Shown here: positions 1-7,490 of the stretch, one piece after another
Layout: every line of letters starts with the position of its first letter
Numbering within the stretch: the stretch's first letter is position 1
Source of the DNA: Thermoleophilia bacterium
GTDB lineage: Bacteria > Actinomycetota > Thermoleophilia > Gaiellales > Gaiellaceae
Direction: 5' to 3'
DNA: 34,093 bases
Assembly: GCA_017882615.1 (NCBI GenBank)
Contig: JADGPD010000017.1
Location: forward strand, 1 to 34,093
Position numbers and translations under genes: made by a program
The notes under the pieces: generated by a model
Database searches by the model: none
What the model was told of the DNA's origin: nothing
Seen by the model: the letters and a program-made list of their open reading frames with translations, nothing else

Positions 1-276
1 CTGGAGGCGGGGAAGAGGCCGCCGCGTGAAACCGAGGCGCTGAACGAGGCGACGAAGTTGCGCGAGCGCCTGATGCTCGGCCTGCGCCTGGACGAGCCCG
101 TGGCGCTCGCGGAGGTTGAGAGCGTGCTCGATCGCGGCGCGCTGGCCCGGCTCTCGGAACTGGGCCTGGTAGAGAGTCGCGGTGAGTCGATCACGCTCTC
201 CCGGCGCGGCCGCATGCTCGGCGGAGCAGTTTGCGCGGAGCTGATCGTGTGGCCCGGCGATTCGCTCGCGGCCTAG
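1..276 (+). CDS. hemW: HemW-like radical SAM protein, C-terminal end only
   Basis: The reading frame is open from the first base of the window, so only the last 91 codons are present. HemW proteins are radical SAM enzymes related to coproporphyrinogen III dehydrogenase and act as heme chaperones; the radical SAM core lies outside this window. What is visible is the C-terminal winged-helix-like part, with the family signature RERLMLGLRL followed by the ending SITLSRRGRMLGG. The next conserved gene is hrcA, and the hemW-hrcA-dnaJ order is common in Gram-positive bacteria, which supports the call. The last 45 codons (142-276) have a diverged second copy at 676-808. The identification rests on the C-terminus and on gene order. 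Confidence 0.82.
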   Translation: MEAGKRPPRETEALNEATKLRERLMLGLRLDEPVALAEVESVLDRGALARLSELGLVESRGESITLSRRGRMLGGAVCAELIVWPGDSLAA

Positions 277-400
277 GTCATTCTCCTCGCGCCGGACTGG
301 ACGCGTTCGCCGCCCGCAGTTTGGAAACTCGTCCCCCGGACAGATGACGGCCTACGAAGCCGGCGCACACGGCGCGGGCGCGAGCAAGCGGGAGGCTGCC

Positions 401-664
401 ATGCCAACGGTTATCGGTTATCACGAGGTGAAGGACAGCAAGCATTGGCTTGCCTCGCCGAAGCGCGAAGAGTTCTTCGGGCCGCTCGGCGTCACCGGCA
501 TCCGGACCTTCGTCGACCCGCAGAACCCGAACCGTGTCGGACTGCTGATGGACGTTCCGGACATGGACGCCGTGATGGCCGCGATGCAAACCGACGCGGG
601 CGCCGAGGCGATGGCATACGACGGTGTGCTGCCCGAGACCTTGGTAATTCTCGTCGAGGCGTAG
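401..664 (+). CDS. small conserved-looking protein, 87 aa, unknown function
   Basis: This is an 87-residue soluble protein without signal peptide or membrane segment. I chose the ATG at 401 because GGAGG (391-395) lies 5 nt upstream; an in-frame ATG at 344 has no such site. The pattern of short strands and helices (GIRTFVDPQNPNRVGLLMDV, then MDAVMAAM) suggests a small ferredoxin-like alpha/beta fold of the kind seen in dimeric alpha-beta barrel proteins, but no catalytic motif stands out and I do not assign a function. It lies between the hemW 3' end and a degenerate second copy of that 3' end, so it may have arrived as a small insertion. Confidence 0.72.
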   Translation: MPTVIGYHEVKDSKHWLASPKREEFFGPLGVTGIRTFVDPQNPNRVGLLMDVPDMDAVMAAMQTDAGAEAMAYDGVLPETLVILVEA

Positions 665-675
665 CGCGCGGGCCG

Positions 676-808
676 CTGGCTCGTTTCGAAGGATTGGATT
701 GGTCGTTCGCGTCGGCGAGTCGATGACGCTCAGCCGACGCGGGCGTCTGCTCGGCGACGAAATCAGCTCGGAGTTGATCGTTGGGCGGCGGATTCGGTTG
801 CGGCGCAG
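676..808 (+). pseudogene. degenerate second copy of the hemW 3' end
   Basis: This stretch aligns to 142-276 over its whole length with two single-base deletions. Corrected for these, it reads GLVVRVGESMTLSRRGRL, then SSELIVWAADSVAA, against GLVESRGESITLSRRGRM and CAELIVWPGDSLAA in hemW. The hemW stop TAG corresponds to CAG here, and one deletion falls near the start and one near the end, so the segment cannot be a working gene tail. The divergence is too large for a recent tandem duplication. The whole 665-1041 stretch is otherwise without a supportable gene. Confidence 0.8.
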
Positions 809-932
809 GATCTCGCGAACCAAGCCGTTTGGCGATACGACTGGGCGTTTCAGCCCGTTGCTGGAGACGCGAAACCGGCACGAAATCGGTGCTTTCTCGA
901 GCGCTTTTCGTTGATACCGTAATCCGCCCCGT

Positions 933-957
933 GGGAGGGTGGGGGGTGGCGGGTGGG
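933..957 (+). other. G-quadruplex motif upstream of hrcA
   Basis: Five or more runs of three or more G are separated by 1 to 4 bases (GGG A GGG T GGGGGG TGGC GGG T GGG). This fits the standard intramolecular quadruplex pattern on the plus strand. It lies about 70 bp upstream of the hrcA -10 element in the gene-free stretch. Confidence 0.6.
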
Positions 958-988
958 CAATGCGAGGCGCCCAGGACATGAGAAGTCG

Positions 989-1009
989 GGTCTTGGCCCG
1001 GGAAAGACC
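989..1009. promoter_or_regulatory. inverted repeat GGTCTT-N9-AAGACC upstream of hrcA
   Basis: Two perfect 6-bp arms flank a 9-bp spacer, ending 18 bp before the hrcA -10 box, so the element overlaps the expected -35 region. The N9 spacing equals that of CIRCE, the HrcA operator, but the arm sequence is not that of CIRCE (TTAGCACTC). It is a candidate operator only. Confidence 0.35.
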
Positions 1010-1027
1010 GATCGCGTCGCTGTCCGC

Positions 1028-1033
1028 TAAAAT
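1028..1033 (+). promoter_or_regulatory. probable -10 element of hrcA (TAAAAT)
   Basis: TAAAAT lies 8 nt before the hrcA ATG and no Shine-Dalgarno sequence is present. Transcription would start at or next to the start codon, giving a leaderless or nearly leaderless mRNA, as is common in actinobacteria. Confidence 0.6.
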
Positions 1034-1041
1034 TCCTGCAA

Positions 1042-2085
1042 ATGCCCGATCCTCTGGCAATCAACCTGAGCGATCGCCAGCGCCGAATCCTGCGCATGGT
1101 GGTCGAGGAGTACGTGACGAGCGGCCAGCCGGTCGGCTCCCGGCACCTGGTCGAGCGAAGCAGGCTTTCGGTCTCCTCATCGACTGTTCGCTATGAGCTG
1201 GCGGAACTGGAGGAGCGCGGGCTCTTGACCCATCCGCACACCTCGGCCGGGCGCATTCCCACCGACGGCGGCTATCGCTACTACGTCGACTCGCTTCTCT
1301 CGGAGCGCTCGCCGCGCTCCGAGCTGCTGGCGCTCGACCTGAGCGTCGCCCAGAACGAGGTCGAGGAGGCGCTCGAGGCGACGACGGAGATACTGGCGGG
1401 GATGACGCACCTGCTCGCGCTGGCCTCGGCGCCGGCGCTCGAGACAACCGCCGTGCGCCACGTCGAGGTGCTGCTATTGCAGCCGCGGGTCGTCCTGGTC
1501 GTGCTGATCACCTCGGCGGGCGAAGTTTCGAAGCGTGTTTGCGCCTTCGCGGCGCCGGTCGACTCGGGGCTGGTGAGCTGGGCGCGCGAGTACCTGAACG
1601 AGCGCCTCGAAGGGCGCACTCTCGGGCCGCGCCTGCTACGCCAGGCGCTCGACGATCCCGCGCTGAACGCCAGCGAGCGCGACTTCCTCGTAGTCCTGCG
1701 TCCGGCTTTGGAGGAGCAGCTCGGTCGCGGCGACGAAAGGGTCTTCGTCGGCGGCGCGGCAACGCTGCTCGACACGACCCACGGCAGCGAGCTCGACGCC
1801 TGCCGCAGCCTGCTTTCGGTGCTCGAGCGCCGGGCGGCCACGCTCGAGCTGCTGCGCGCCTCGATCGAAGAGCGCCGGCCCTACGTACGCGTCGGCGAGG
1901 AGCTCGACAATCCGGCCCTCTCCGGCGTCTCGCTGGTCGGCGCCCGCTACGGCCTGGCGCATCGCACGCTCGGAACCGTCTCCCTGCTCGGCCCGATCCG
2001 GATGGACTACGAGAAGGCGATCGGCGCCGTTCGCGCCGCCGCACTCGAGCTGTCCCGCTTCGTCGAAGAGGTCTACGAGGAATAG
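1042..2085 (+). CDS. hrcA: HrcA heat-inducible transcription repressor
   Basis: HrcA is the repressor that binds CIRCE operators of class I heat-shock genes and is kept active by GroEL. The 347-residue length is normal. The N-terminal winged helix-turn-helix (about residues 1-75) carries SSTVRYELAELEERGLL and HPHTSAGRIPTDGGYRYYVD, both typical of the family. The rest is the GAF-like and dimerisation region with GARYG near the end. The ATG at 1042 is the natural start, given the conserved N-terminus (LSDRQRRILRMVVEEY) and the -10 element just upstream. grpE and dnaK, which often follow hrcA, are not here; dnaJ comes next after 176 bp. No CIRCE element was found in the window, so the targets are likely elsewhere (groES or groEL). 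Confidence 0.96.
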   Translation: MPDPLAINLSDRQRRILRMVVEEYVTSGQPVGSRHLVERSRLSVSSSTVRYELAELEERGLLTHPHTSAGRIPTDGGYRYYVDSLLSERSPRSELLALDLSVAQNEVEEALEATTEILAGMTHLLALASAPALETTAVRHVEVLLLQPRVVLVVLITSAGEVSKRVCAFAAPVDSGLVSWAREYLNERLEGRTLGPRLLRQALDDPALNASERDFLVVLRPALEEQLGRGDERVFVGGAATLLDTTHGSELDACRSLLSVLERRAATLELLRASIEERRPYVRVGEELDNPALSGVSLVGARYGLAHRTLGTVSLLGPIRMDYEKAIGAVRAAALELSRFVEEVYEE

Positions 2086-2248
2086 CCGCTCCCGCTCTGT
2101 GCCCGCCACTTGACTGTGGAGGAATCGACACAGACGCGCGCGATCTTTCCGGGTAGCGTTCGTGCTGGGGTTTCCCCCGAGGGTGCCCAAAAGGCCTGTG
2201 CCCGTCCGAGGCCAACCGGCGTCCCGCCTTCGCCCGAGCGCGCCCGAC

Positions 2249-2254
2249 TAACCT
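2249..2254 (+). promoter_or_regulatory. probable -10 element of dnaJ (TAACCT)
   Basis: TAACCT is 7 nt before the dnaJ ATG, again without a Shine-Dalgarno sequence, so dnaJ probably has its own promoter and a leaderless transcript instead of relying on hrcA transcription. The 2086-2261 gap holds no other feature I can support. Confidence 0.55.
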
Positions 2255-2261
2255 TGAGTAG

Positions 2262-3383
2262 ATGTCCACGACCGAACGCGACTACTACGAGCTGCTCGGC
2301 GTCCAGCGCGGCGCCAGCGAGGCCGAGATCAAGAAGGCCTTCCGCGCGCTGGCGCGCGAGCTGCACCCCGACGTCTCCGATCATCCCGAGGCCGAGGAGC
2401 GCTTCAAGCAGGTGGTCGAGGCCTACGAGGTGCTGTCCAAGAGCGAGACGCGCGAGCTCTACGACCGCTTCGGTCACGCCGGCCTGCGCAGCGGCGGCTA
2501 CCAGCCGACGGGTGTCGATTTCGGCAACCTGTCCGATCTCTTCTCGGCCTTCTTCGGCGAGGAGATGTTCGGAGGCGCGGCGCGGCCGCGGGGAAGGCAG
2601 CGCGGCGCCGACGTAGCCGCCGAGGTCGAGATCGAGCTGACCGAGGCGGCGAAGGGGCTCAAGCGCGAGGTCGTCTTCGAGGCCGAGGTGATCTGCCACG
2701 TCTGCGAGGGCTCGGGCATGGAGCCCGGCACCGAGGCTGCCACCTGCCCCACCTGCAAGGGACAGGGGATGCTCCAGCAGGTTTCCAACAGCATCTTCGG
2801 CCAGGTCATGCGCACCCAGACCTGCCCCACCTGCGCCGGCGCGGGCAAGGTGATCGAGCACCCGTGCGAGAACTGTCGCGGCGCCGGGCGAGAGGTCGAT
2901 GAGCGCACGCTGGAGGTGGAGATACCGGCCGGCATTCACGATCGCCAGCCCATCCGCATCTCCGGCGAGGGGCACGCCGGCGCCCGCGGCGGTCGCGCCG
3001 GCGACGTCTACGTGGTGGTGCGCGTACGCCCCGACGAGCGCTTCGTGCGCGAAGGCGACGACCTCGTCTCGACGCTCGAGTTGACGATGACCCAGGCTGC
3101 CCTGGGCGGCAAGGCGACCGTGCCGACGCTCGACGGCGAGACCAAGGTCACGGTCGAGCCGGGCGCCCAGCCCGGCACCGTGCTCACGCTCAAGGGGAAG
3201 GGGATGCCGCGCCTACAGGGCTTCGGGCACGGCGATCTGCGCCTGCTTCTCACCGTGCTCGTTCCGCGCAAGCTCGACGAGGAACAGCGCAAGCTGCTCG
3301 AGCAGTTCGAAGCGAGCGCCGACGCCGTCACCTACGCGCACGACGAAGGCCTTTTCAAGCGACTGAAGGGCGTCTTCCACTGA
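2262..3383 (+). CDS. dnaJ: DnaJ (Hsp40) co-chaperone
   Basis: Type I DnaJ stimulates the DnaK ATPase and delivers unfolded substrates. The J domain spans about residues 4-70 with the essential HPD at 35-37. A short linker with few Gly/Phe follows. The zinc-binding region has four CxxCxGxG repeats beginning at C145, C162, C188 and C202 ([32 protein letters not shown]), so both zinc sites look intact. The C-terminal substrate-binding barrels run to residue 373, the usual length. The glycine-poor linker ([20 protein letters not shown]) is typical of the actinobacterial DnaJ2 type that sits next to hrcA. The stop overlaps the proposed prmA start, so the two are co-transcribed. Confidence 0.97.
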   Translation: MSTTERDYYELLGVQRGASEAEIKKAFRALARELHPDVSDHPEAEERFKQVVEAYEVLSKSETRELYDRFGHAGLRSGGYQPTGVDFGNLSDLFSAFFGEEMFGGAARPRGRQRGADVAAEVEIELTEAAKGLKREVVFEAEVICHVCEGSGMEPGTEAATCPTCKGQGMLQQVSNSIFGQVMRTQTCPTCAGAGKVIEHPCENCRGAGREVDERTLEVEIPAGIHDRQPIRISGEGHAGARGGRAGDVYVVVRVRPDERFVREGDDLVSTLELTMTQAALGGKATVPTLDGETKVTVEPGAQPGTVLTLKGKGMPRLQGFGHGDLRLLLTVLVPRKLDEEQRKLLEQFEASADAVTYAHDEGLFKRLKGVFH

Positions 3384-4153
3384 TCGAGCTGCTGCGCATT
3401 GCCGTCCGCGTGCCGCTCGAGCGGGCGGAGGAGGCGCGGGCGGAGCTACTCGAATTCGCCGCGCACGGTTTCGAGGAGCGCGATCTTCCCGGACGGCTCG
3501 AGCTGGCGGTCTACGGCGACGCGGAGGTCGAGCGGACGCTCAAGGCGGCCTTCGACGACGTCTCTTCCGAGCGGGTCGAGCCTGGCTGGGAGGATCAGTG
3601 GCGCGCCTTCCACCGCCCGGTGGAGATCGGGAAGCTGTGGGTCGGACCGCCCTGGGAGGAGCCTGCAGAGGGCCTCGTGCCGGTAGTGATCGATCCCGGA
3701 GGCGCGTTCGGCACCGGTGCTCATCCAACCACTCGACTCTGTCTCGAGCTTCTACAGGAGGCGGAGCCGGCGCGCCTGCTCGATATCGGCTGCGGCTCGG
3801 GTGTGCTGGCGATCGCGGCGGGGAAGCTCGGCTTCTTGCCCGTCGTCGCGCTCGACAACGACCCCGAGGCAATCGAGGCGACCCTGACGAACGCTGCGGC
3901 GAACGGCGTCGAGCCGGATGTGCGGCTGTTCGACGCCCTCATCGAAACGGTGCCGGCGGCCGACGTGGTCGTCTGCAACATCAGCCTGCAGACCCTGGAA
4001 GAGTTGGCGCCGAGGCTCCGCTGCAAGACGCTCGTCGCCTCGGGCTTCCTCGCCGCGGACGATCTGCGCCTGAACGGGTACAGGATCGTGAGCAGGCACG
4101 AACAGGGCGATTGGGCGGCCGTCGTGGCTCGCCCGGAAAGGGGTTGGGAATGA
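3380..4153 (+). CDS. prmA: PrmA, ribosomal protein L11 methyltransferase
   Basis: PrmA trimethylates lysines of ribosomal protein L11 using SAM. The protein has the family signature FGTGAHPTT (about 110-118), the class I SAM-binding loop LLDIGCGSG (about 133-141) and VVCNIS in place of the usual NPP(Y)-type motif, as expected for PrmA. An ATG is lacking at the N-terminus. The first strand of the family ([11 protein letters not shown]) is encoded before the first GTG at 3410, so I place the start at CTG 3380, which overlaps the dnaJ stop as CTGA. A GTG 3410 start would delete that strand. The 257-aa length is slightly short but complete. The 3' end overlaps the cupin gene as ATGA. The function is secure; the start codon is an inference. 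Confidence 0.9.
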   Translation: MIELLRIAVRVPLERAEEARAELLEFAAHGFEERDLPGRLELAVYGDAEVERTLKAAFDDVSSERVEPGWEDQWRAFHRPVEIGKLWVGPPWEEPAEGLVPVVIDPGGAFGTGAHPTTRLCLELLQEAEPARLLDIGCGSGVLAIAAGKLGFLPVVALDNDPEAIEATLTNAAANGVEPDVRLFDALIETVPAADVVVCNISLQTLEELAPRLRCKTLVASGFLAADDLRLNGYRIVSRHEQGDWAAVVARPERGWE

Positions 4154-4692
4154 TCGGGGAAGCGAAGCTCGAGGCGGCGCCTTCGGGTCTATTGCCGGCC
4201 AGCGAGGGCTGGTTCGTCGTCAACGTTCGCGACACCGCCTGGATGACGAATGACCGGCACGGGTCCGGCTGCCGCTTCGAGAACACGAACCTGCCCTTCC
4301 CGGAGGTCGGCTTCAACCTGCGCGTGCTCAACCCGGGCCAGTCGAACGCGATGTATCACCGCGAGTCGAATCAGGAGGACTTCCTGGTGCTGGCGGGCAG
4401 GTGCCTGCTCGTGGTCGAAGGCCGGGAGCGGGAGCTCGAAGCCTGGGATTTCGTGCATTGCCCGCCGAATACGGAGCACGTCTTCGTCGGCGCCGGAAAC
4501 GCTCCCTGCGTCATCCTGATGGCCGGCTCGCGCAATCCCGAGGAGGACGTCTTCTATCCGGTCTCGGGGCTCGCGCGCCGCTACGACGCCGGCGTCGAGA
4601 AGGGAACCAGCTCGCCGCCCGAGGCCTACGCGAACGCCGGGCCATTTCGAGCCGAGCGGCCGCCGGAGTGGGATCAGCTGCCATGGACCTGA
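4150..4692 (+). CDS. cupin-domain protein
   Basis: This is a 180-residue single-domain cupin whose ATG overlaps the prmA stop as ATGA, so it is translationally coupled. The beta-barrel motifs are visible: YHRESNQEDFLVLAGR (motif 1, with metal-ligand type His and Glu) and WDFVHCPPNTEHVFVGAG (motif 2, with His). Cupins of this size bind a metal and may be enzymes (isomerase, dioxygenase) or binding proteins; nothing here fixes the substrate. The acidic and aromatic C-terminal tail (PPEWDQLPW) is a distinctive ending. The place normally taken by rsmE (between prmA and mtaB) is occupied by this gene. It is followed by a weak hairpin and a convergent gene. Confidence 0.85.
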   Translation: MIGEAKLEAAPSGLLPASEGWFVVNVRDTAWMTNDRHGSGCRFENTNLPFPEVGFNLRVLNPGQSNAMYHRESNQEDFLVLAGRCLLVVEGRERELEAWDFVHCPPNTEHVFVGAGNAPCVILMAGSRNPEEDVFYPVSGLARRYDAGVEKGTSSPPEAYANAGPFRAERPPEWDQLPWT

Positions 4693-4714
4693 GTACGCCT
4701 GCCTGCCCTTAGGC

Positions 4715-4734
4715 GACGTCGCCCCTGGGGCGTC
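4715..4734. terminator. weak GC hairpin between convergent genes
   Basis: GCCC and GGGC (4721-4724 / 4728-4731) with outer GAC/GTC arms can fold into a short hairpin in the 42-bp gap between two convergent genes. There is no T-run, so a terminator role is a guess. Confidence 0.3.
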
Positions 4735-5250
4735 TCAGCAGTTTCGACCGAGCCCGAACCGCAACGTCACGCGACGGTCGCCTACGCTGAACACGAGCGG
4801 GACGCAAGCCGAGCGGGTGCGAAGGAAGAACCCGCCCGCATAGGCATTCCAGGTGTTCGGTGACGGGCAGGCCGCGAATCTGACCACGGTTGTGGGTGAA
4901 GCAGGATTACCCCACCCGATGCGAGCGTGCTGACGCCACGCCTCCGGCACGCTGATCGTCACCGGCTTCCTGCTGGCGTGGATCACCATTCCAGCCTTCC
5001 GCCAGTATGGGAAGGGGGAGAACTTCGGAACGTGTACGACGCCGGGAAGGACCGCCGGAGGGGCGGAGACGACGCCGAGAACGACCCGATACCCGGCTTC
5101 GTGGCCCGTCTTGACCGTTCCGACGATCTGATCGCACCCCACCGTGACCGGTTTGGCCGGAGGTGTTGCAGTGGAGACACTCTCCGGGCCGGCCGTCCCA
5201 CACCCAACCAACGTTGCCATCATCAACACGAGGAGACTTGCGCGTTTCAT
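4735..5250 (-). CDS. putative lipoprotein of unknown function, 171 aa
   Basis: The N-terminus is a lipoprotein signal peptide: a basic start (MKRAS), a hydrophobic stretch and the lipobox LVGC with the acylated Cys at residue 17, followed by a small-residue and Pro/Thr-rich linker. The mature part is about 150 residues with strand-rich sequence, a repeated P(A/S)P style and four further Cys that could form disulfides outside the cell. ATG 5250 is preceded by AAGGAG at good spacing on the minus strand. I do not recognise a domain. Its position splits the prmA-cupin and mtaB genes and it runs against them, which suggests a later insertion into the housekeeping cluster. Confidence 0.85.
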   Translation of the reverse strand: MKRASLLVLMMATLVGCGTAGPESVSTATPPAKPVTVGCDQIVGTVKTGHEAGYRVVLGVVSAPPAVLPGVVHVPKFSPFPYWRKAGMVIHASRKPVTISVPEAWRQHARIGWGNPASPTTVVRFAACPSPNTWNAYAGGFFLRTRSACVPLVFSVGDRRVTLRFGLGRNC

Positions 5251-5366
5251 CACGATCACTCCTTCGAGATGGTACCCCGTGACGGCGCTGAGGTTCGGGC
5301 GCACGGAACCGGCGTGGGAAGGCGGGAGCCTCTCGCTCAGCCACCAACCGAGACGCCTCTCTCGCC

Positions 5367-5372
5367 TACAGT
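5367..5372 (+). promoter_or_regulatory. probable -10 element of mtaB (TACAGT)
   Basis: TACAGT stands 7 nt before the mtaB ATG and there is no ribosome-binding site, consistent with a leaderless transcript starting the mtaB-HIT-yqeY operon. Confidence 0.55.
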
Positions 5373-5379
5373 TGATGCC

Positions 5380-6579
5380 ATGACCACCTTCTCGGTTCGC
5401 TTTCTCGGCTGCAAGGTCTCCTACACCGACGCCGACGCGCTGAGGGAGCGCCTGCTCGCGGGCGGGCACGTCGAGGCGCGCGCGGGCGAGGCCGAGATCG
5501 CGCTGGTAAACAGCTGCTGCGTCACGCGCGAGGCGCTCGCCAAGTCGCGCCAGGCGGCGGCGAAGGCGGCACGCACGCACCGGCGCGTGTACGTGACCGG
5601 CTGCGGCGCCAATCTCGAGCGAGCCTTCGCCGGCCTGCCCGAGAACGTGACCGTGCTGAGCGGGCAAAGCGCCGAGGCGCCCGAGCGCCTGGCCGGGCTG
5701 ATCGGTCGCGCCGGCGATGCGCTCTGCGCCGGCCCGAAACGGGTTCGCGCCTTCGTCCAGATCCAGGACGGCTGCTCCTTCCGCTGTAGCTACTGCGTCG
5801 TGCCGCTCGTGCGCGGAGCCGCTCGCTCGAAGCCGGCCGGGGCGGTGCTGGCGGAGGTACGCCGCCGCGTAGAGCAAGGCCACAAGGAGGTCGTTCTCTC
5901 GGGCATCAATCTCGGTTGCTTCCACGACAGCGAGGCCGCCGTCTCGCTCGCCGCGCTGGTGCGCGAGGCGGGAGAGATCCCCGGCGTCGAGCGCCTGCGC
6001 CTCTCTTCGATCGAGATCAATCACGTCAGCCCGGAGCTGATCGGCGCGATCCGCGACACGCCCGCCGCCTGCCCGCATCTGCACATCCCGCTGCAGTCCG
6101 GCGACGACGGAGTGTTGCGGGCGATGAAGCGCCACTACGACGCCGCGACCTTCCTGCGCCGGCTCGAGGGGCTCGACGACTTCAACCTCACCAGCGACGT
6201 GATCGTCGGTTTCCCCGGCGAGGACGAGGCCGCTTTCCAGCGCACGCTCGACCTGATCGAGCGTGCCGGCGTCAGCAAGGTGCACGTCTTTCCCTACTCG
6301 CCGCGCCCGGGAACCGCGACCGAGAGCCGCGACGACGTGCCCGCCCGAGTGAAGAAGGAGCGCGCCGCCCGGCTGCGCAAATCTTCGGAAATTGCATGTT
6401 TACGCCGCTGGCGTGGCAAGATCGGTATGGAAGAAAGCGTTTTGGTCGATCGGCCGGGCCGCGGGTACGCGAGCGATTACACGCCGTGGCTCGTCGAGAG
6501 CCCTGTTGGTGAGTTCGTGCAGGCACGTGCGGAGAAAGTGACGGAGCAGGGGATAATCGCAGCAGTGAGACGATCATGA
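5380..6579 (+). CDS. mtaB: MtaB-like tRNA methylthiotransferase
   Basis: Enzymes of this family convert t6A at position 37 of tRNAs to ms2t6A. The protein (399 aa) has the three MTTase parts: an N-terminal UPF0004 domain with conserved cysteines (FLGCK, NSCCVT, VTGCGA), a radical SAM core with CSFRCSYC (C132, C136, C139) binding the 4Fe-4S cluster, and a short C-terminal TRAM-like segment. HIPLQSGDD and SDVIVGFPGE are classic motifs of the core. MtaB is preferred over MiaB because the N-terminus FLGCKVSYTDADALR fits MtaB and because it lies in an hrcA-dnaJ-prmA cluster. The stop overlaps the HIT gene start as ATGA. Confidence 0.93.
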   Translation: MTTFSVRFLGCKVSYTDADALRERLLAGGHVEARAGEAEIALVNSCCVTREALAKSRQAAAKAARTHRRVYVTGCGANLERAFAGLPENVTVLSGQSAEAPERLAGLIGRAGDALCAGPKRVRAFVQIQDGCSFRCSYCVVPLVRGAARSKPAGAVLAEVRRRVEQGHKEVVLSGINLGCFHDSEAAVSLAALVREAGEIPGVERLRLSSIEINHVSPELIGAIRDTPAACPHLHIPLQSGDDGVLRAMKRHYDAATFLRRLEGLDDFNLTSDVIVGFPGEDEAAFQRTLDLIERAGVSKVHVFPYSPRPGTATESRDDVPARVKKERAARLRKSSEIACLRRWRGKIGMEESVLVDRPGRGYASDYTPWLVESPVGEFVQARAEKVTEQGIIAAVRRS

Positions 6580-6944
6580 CTCCCGACGACTGCCTCTTCT
6601 GCGAGCTCGTGCGCAGCGGCTCTGCCATCCGCCAGGCCGACGGTTTCGTCGCCGTCGAGGACATCAACCCCAAGGCCGAGGTGCACGTTCTGATCGTGCC
6701 CGAGCGGCACATCGACACCTTTCGCCAGATCGGCGAGTTCCCGCCCGACGAGGCGCTGCGAATGCTCGAGTTCATCGCCGACACGGCGCGGGCGCTCCGT
6801 CTCGAGGACTACCGCGTGCTCTGCACCGTCGGGCCGAGCGCCGGTCAGACAGTCTTTCATCTGCACTGGCACCTGCTCGGCGGGCGCGATCTGGGCGGTC
6901 ACCTGCCGGCGCTGGCGCTCGCCGAGGCCGAAAGGGAGGACTGA
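6576..6944 (+). CDS. HIT-family nucleotide-binding protein (HINT type)
   Basis: This 122-residue protein belongs to the histidine triad family, which hydrolyses purine phosphoramidates or related nucleotides. The triad is HLHWH with H95, H97 and H99, followed by LLGGRDLGG as in HINT proteins. The N-terminus CLFCELV has two Cys that in some family members bind zinc. HVLIVPERHI is the conserved middle strand. The ATG overlaps the mtaB stop by 4 nt, and yqeY starts right after the stop, so it is the middle gene of an operon. Its physiological substrate is not shown by sequence. Confidence 0.93.
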   Translation: MTPDDCLFCELVRSGSAIRQADGFVAVEDINPKAEVHVLIVPERHIDTFRQIGEFPPDEALRMLEFIADTARALRLEDYRVLCTVGPSAGQTVFHLHWHLLGGRDLGGHLPALALAEAERED

Positions 6945-7382
6945 GTGATTCAGCGAATCGAGAATGATCTCGCCGACGCGATTCGCGCCCAGGACGAGTT
7001 GCGTCGCGACACGCTGCGCCTGATCCTCACCGCGCTGCGCTCTGCCGAGAAGAACCTGCTGCGGCCGCTCTCCGAGGACGAGGAGCTGCAGGTGCTGCAG
7101 CGCGAGCGCAAGCGGCGGGTCGAAGCGGCCGAGGCATTTCGTGCCGGCGATCGCCCCGAACGAGCCGCGCGCGAGGAGGCGGAGCTGAAGGTGCTGGAGG
7201 AGTTCATGCCGCCGCCGCTTTCTCAGGCCGAGCTGGAGGAGATCGTCGACAACGCCGTGGCCGCGGTCGGGGCTACGAATGTGCGCGATCTCGGTCGCGT
7301 CATGGCTGACGTCATGCCTCAGGTCTCGGGCCGCGCCGACGGCTCGGTCGTCTCGCAGCTGGTGCGCGAGGCGCTGGCCTAG
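6945..7382 (+). CDS. yqeY: YqeY / GatB-tail domain protein
   Basis: YqeY proteins resemble the C-terminal tail domain of the amidotransferase subunit GatB, which contacts tRNA. The 145-aa length and signatures (RLILTALRSAEKN, LKVLEEFMPPPLS, RDLGRVMADVMPQVSGRADG) match the family well. The start is GTG directly behind the upstream stop; AGGGAGGAC just upstream acts as ribosome-binding site. A free-standing role is not well defined in the family. It ends the mtaB-HIT-yqeY operon; phoH has its own likely promoter 94 bp downstream. Confidence 0.93.
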   Translation: MIQRIENDLADAIRAQDELRRDTLRLILTALRSAEKNLLRPLSEDEELQVLQRERKRRVEAAEAFRAGDRPERAAREEAELKVLEEFMPPPLSQAELEEIVDNAVAAVGATNVRDLGRVMADVMPQVSGRADGSVVSQLVREALA

Positions 7383-7475
7383 CCTCCACCAGGCGCCGGC
7401 GAGTCTCCGCCCGTGAGGCGATATCCGGCCGAGTCGAAACGGCTGCCGGCTCCGGACGAACAGGGGGCGAGCGCT

Positions 7476-7481
7476 TACACT
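7476..7481 (+). promoter_or_regulatory. probable -10 element of phoH (TACACT)
   Basis: TACACT lies 9 nt before the phoH ATG at 7491; no Shine-Dalgarno sequence is visible, so the mRNA is predicted to be leaderless or to have only 1-3 leader bases. This also decides the start at 7491 against the GTG at 7413. Confidence 0.5.
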
Positions 7482-7490
7482 GAACCCCGG

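Noticed and set aside
278-1060. Long minus-strand open frames over 278-1097
   Set aside because: They run across the hemW copy, the G-rich tract and the 87-aa gene, have low-complexity Arg/Pro/Ser composition and no start signal; they are shadows of high-GC sequence.
2086-2261. CIRCE operator between hrcA and dnaJ
   Set aside because: TTAGCACTC-N9-GAGTGCTAA or a near variant is not present; only a weak CTGTG/CACAG pair is seen.
5251-6285. Minus-strand extension of the lipoprotein frame upstream to 6285
   Set aside because: It is antisense to mtaB. The lipoprotein has its own ATG with AAGGAG and a complete signal peptide at 5250.
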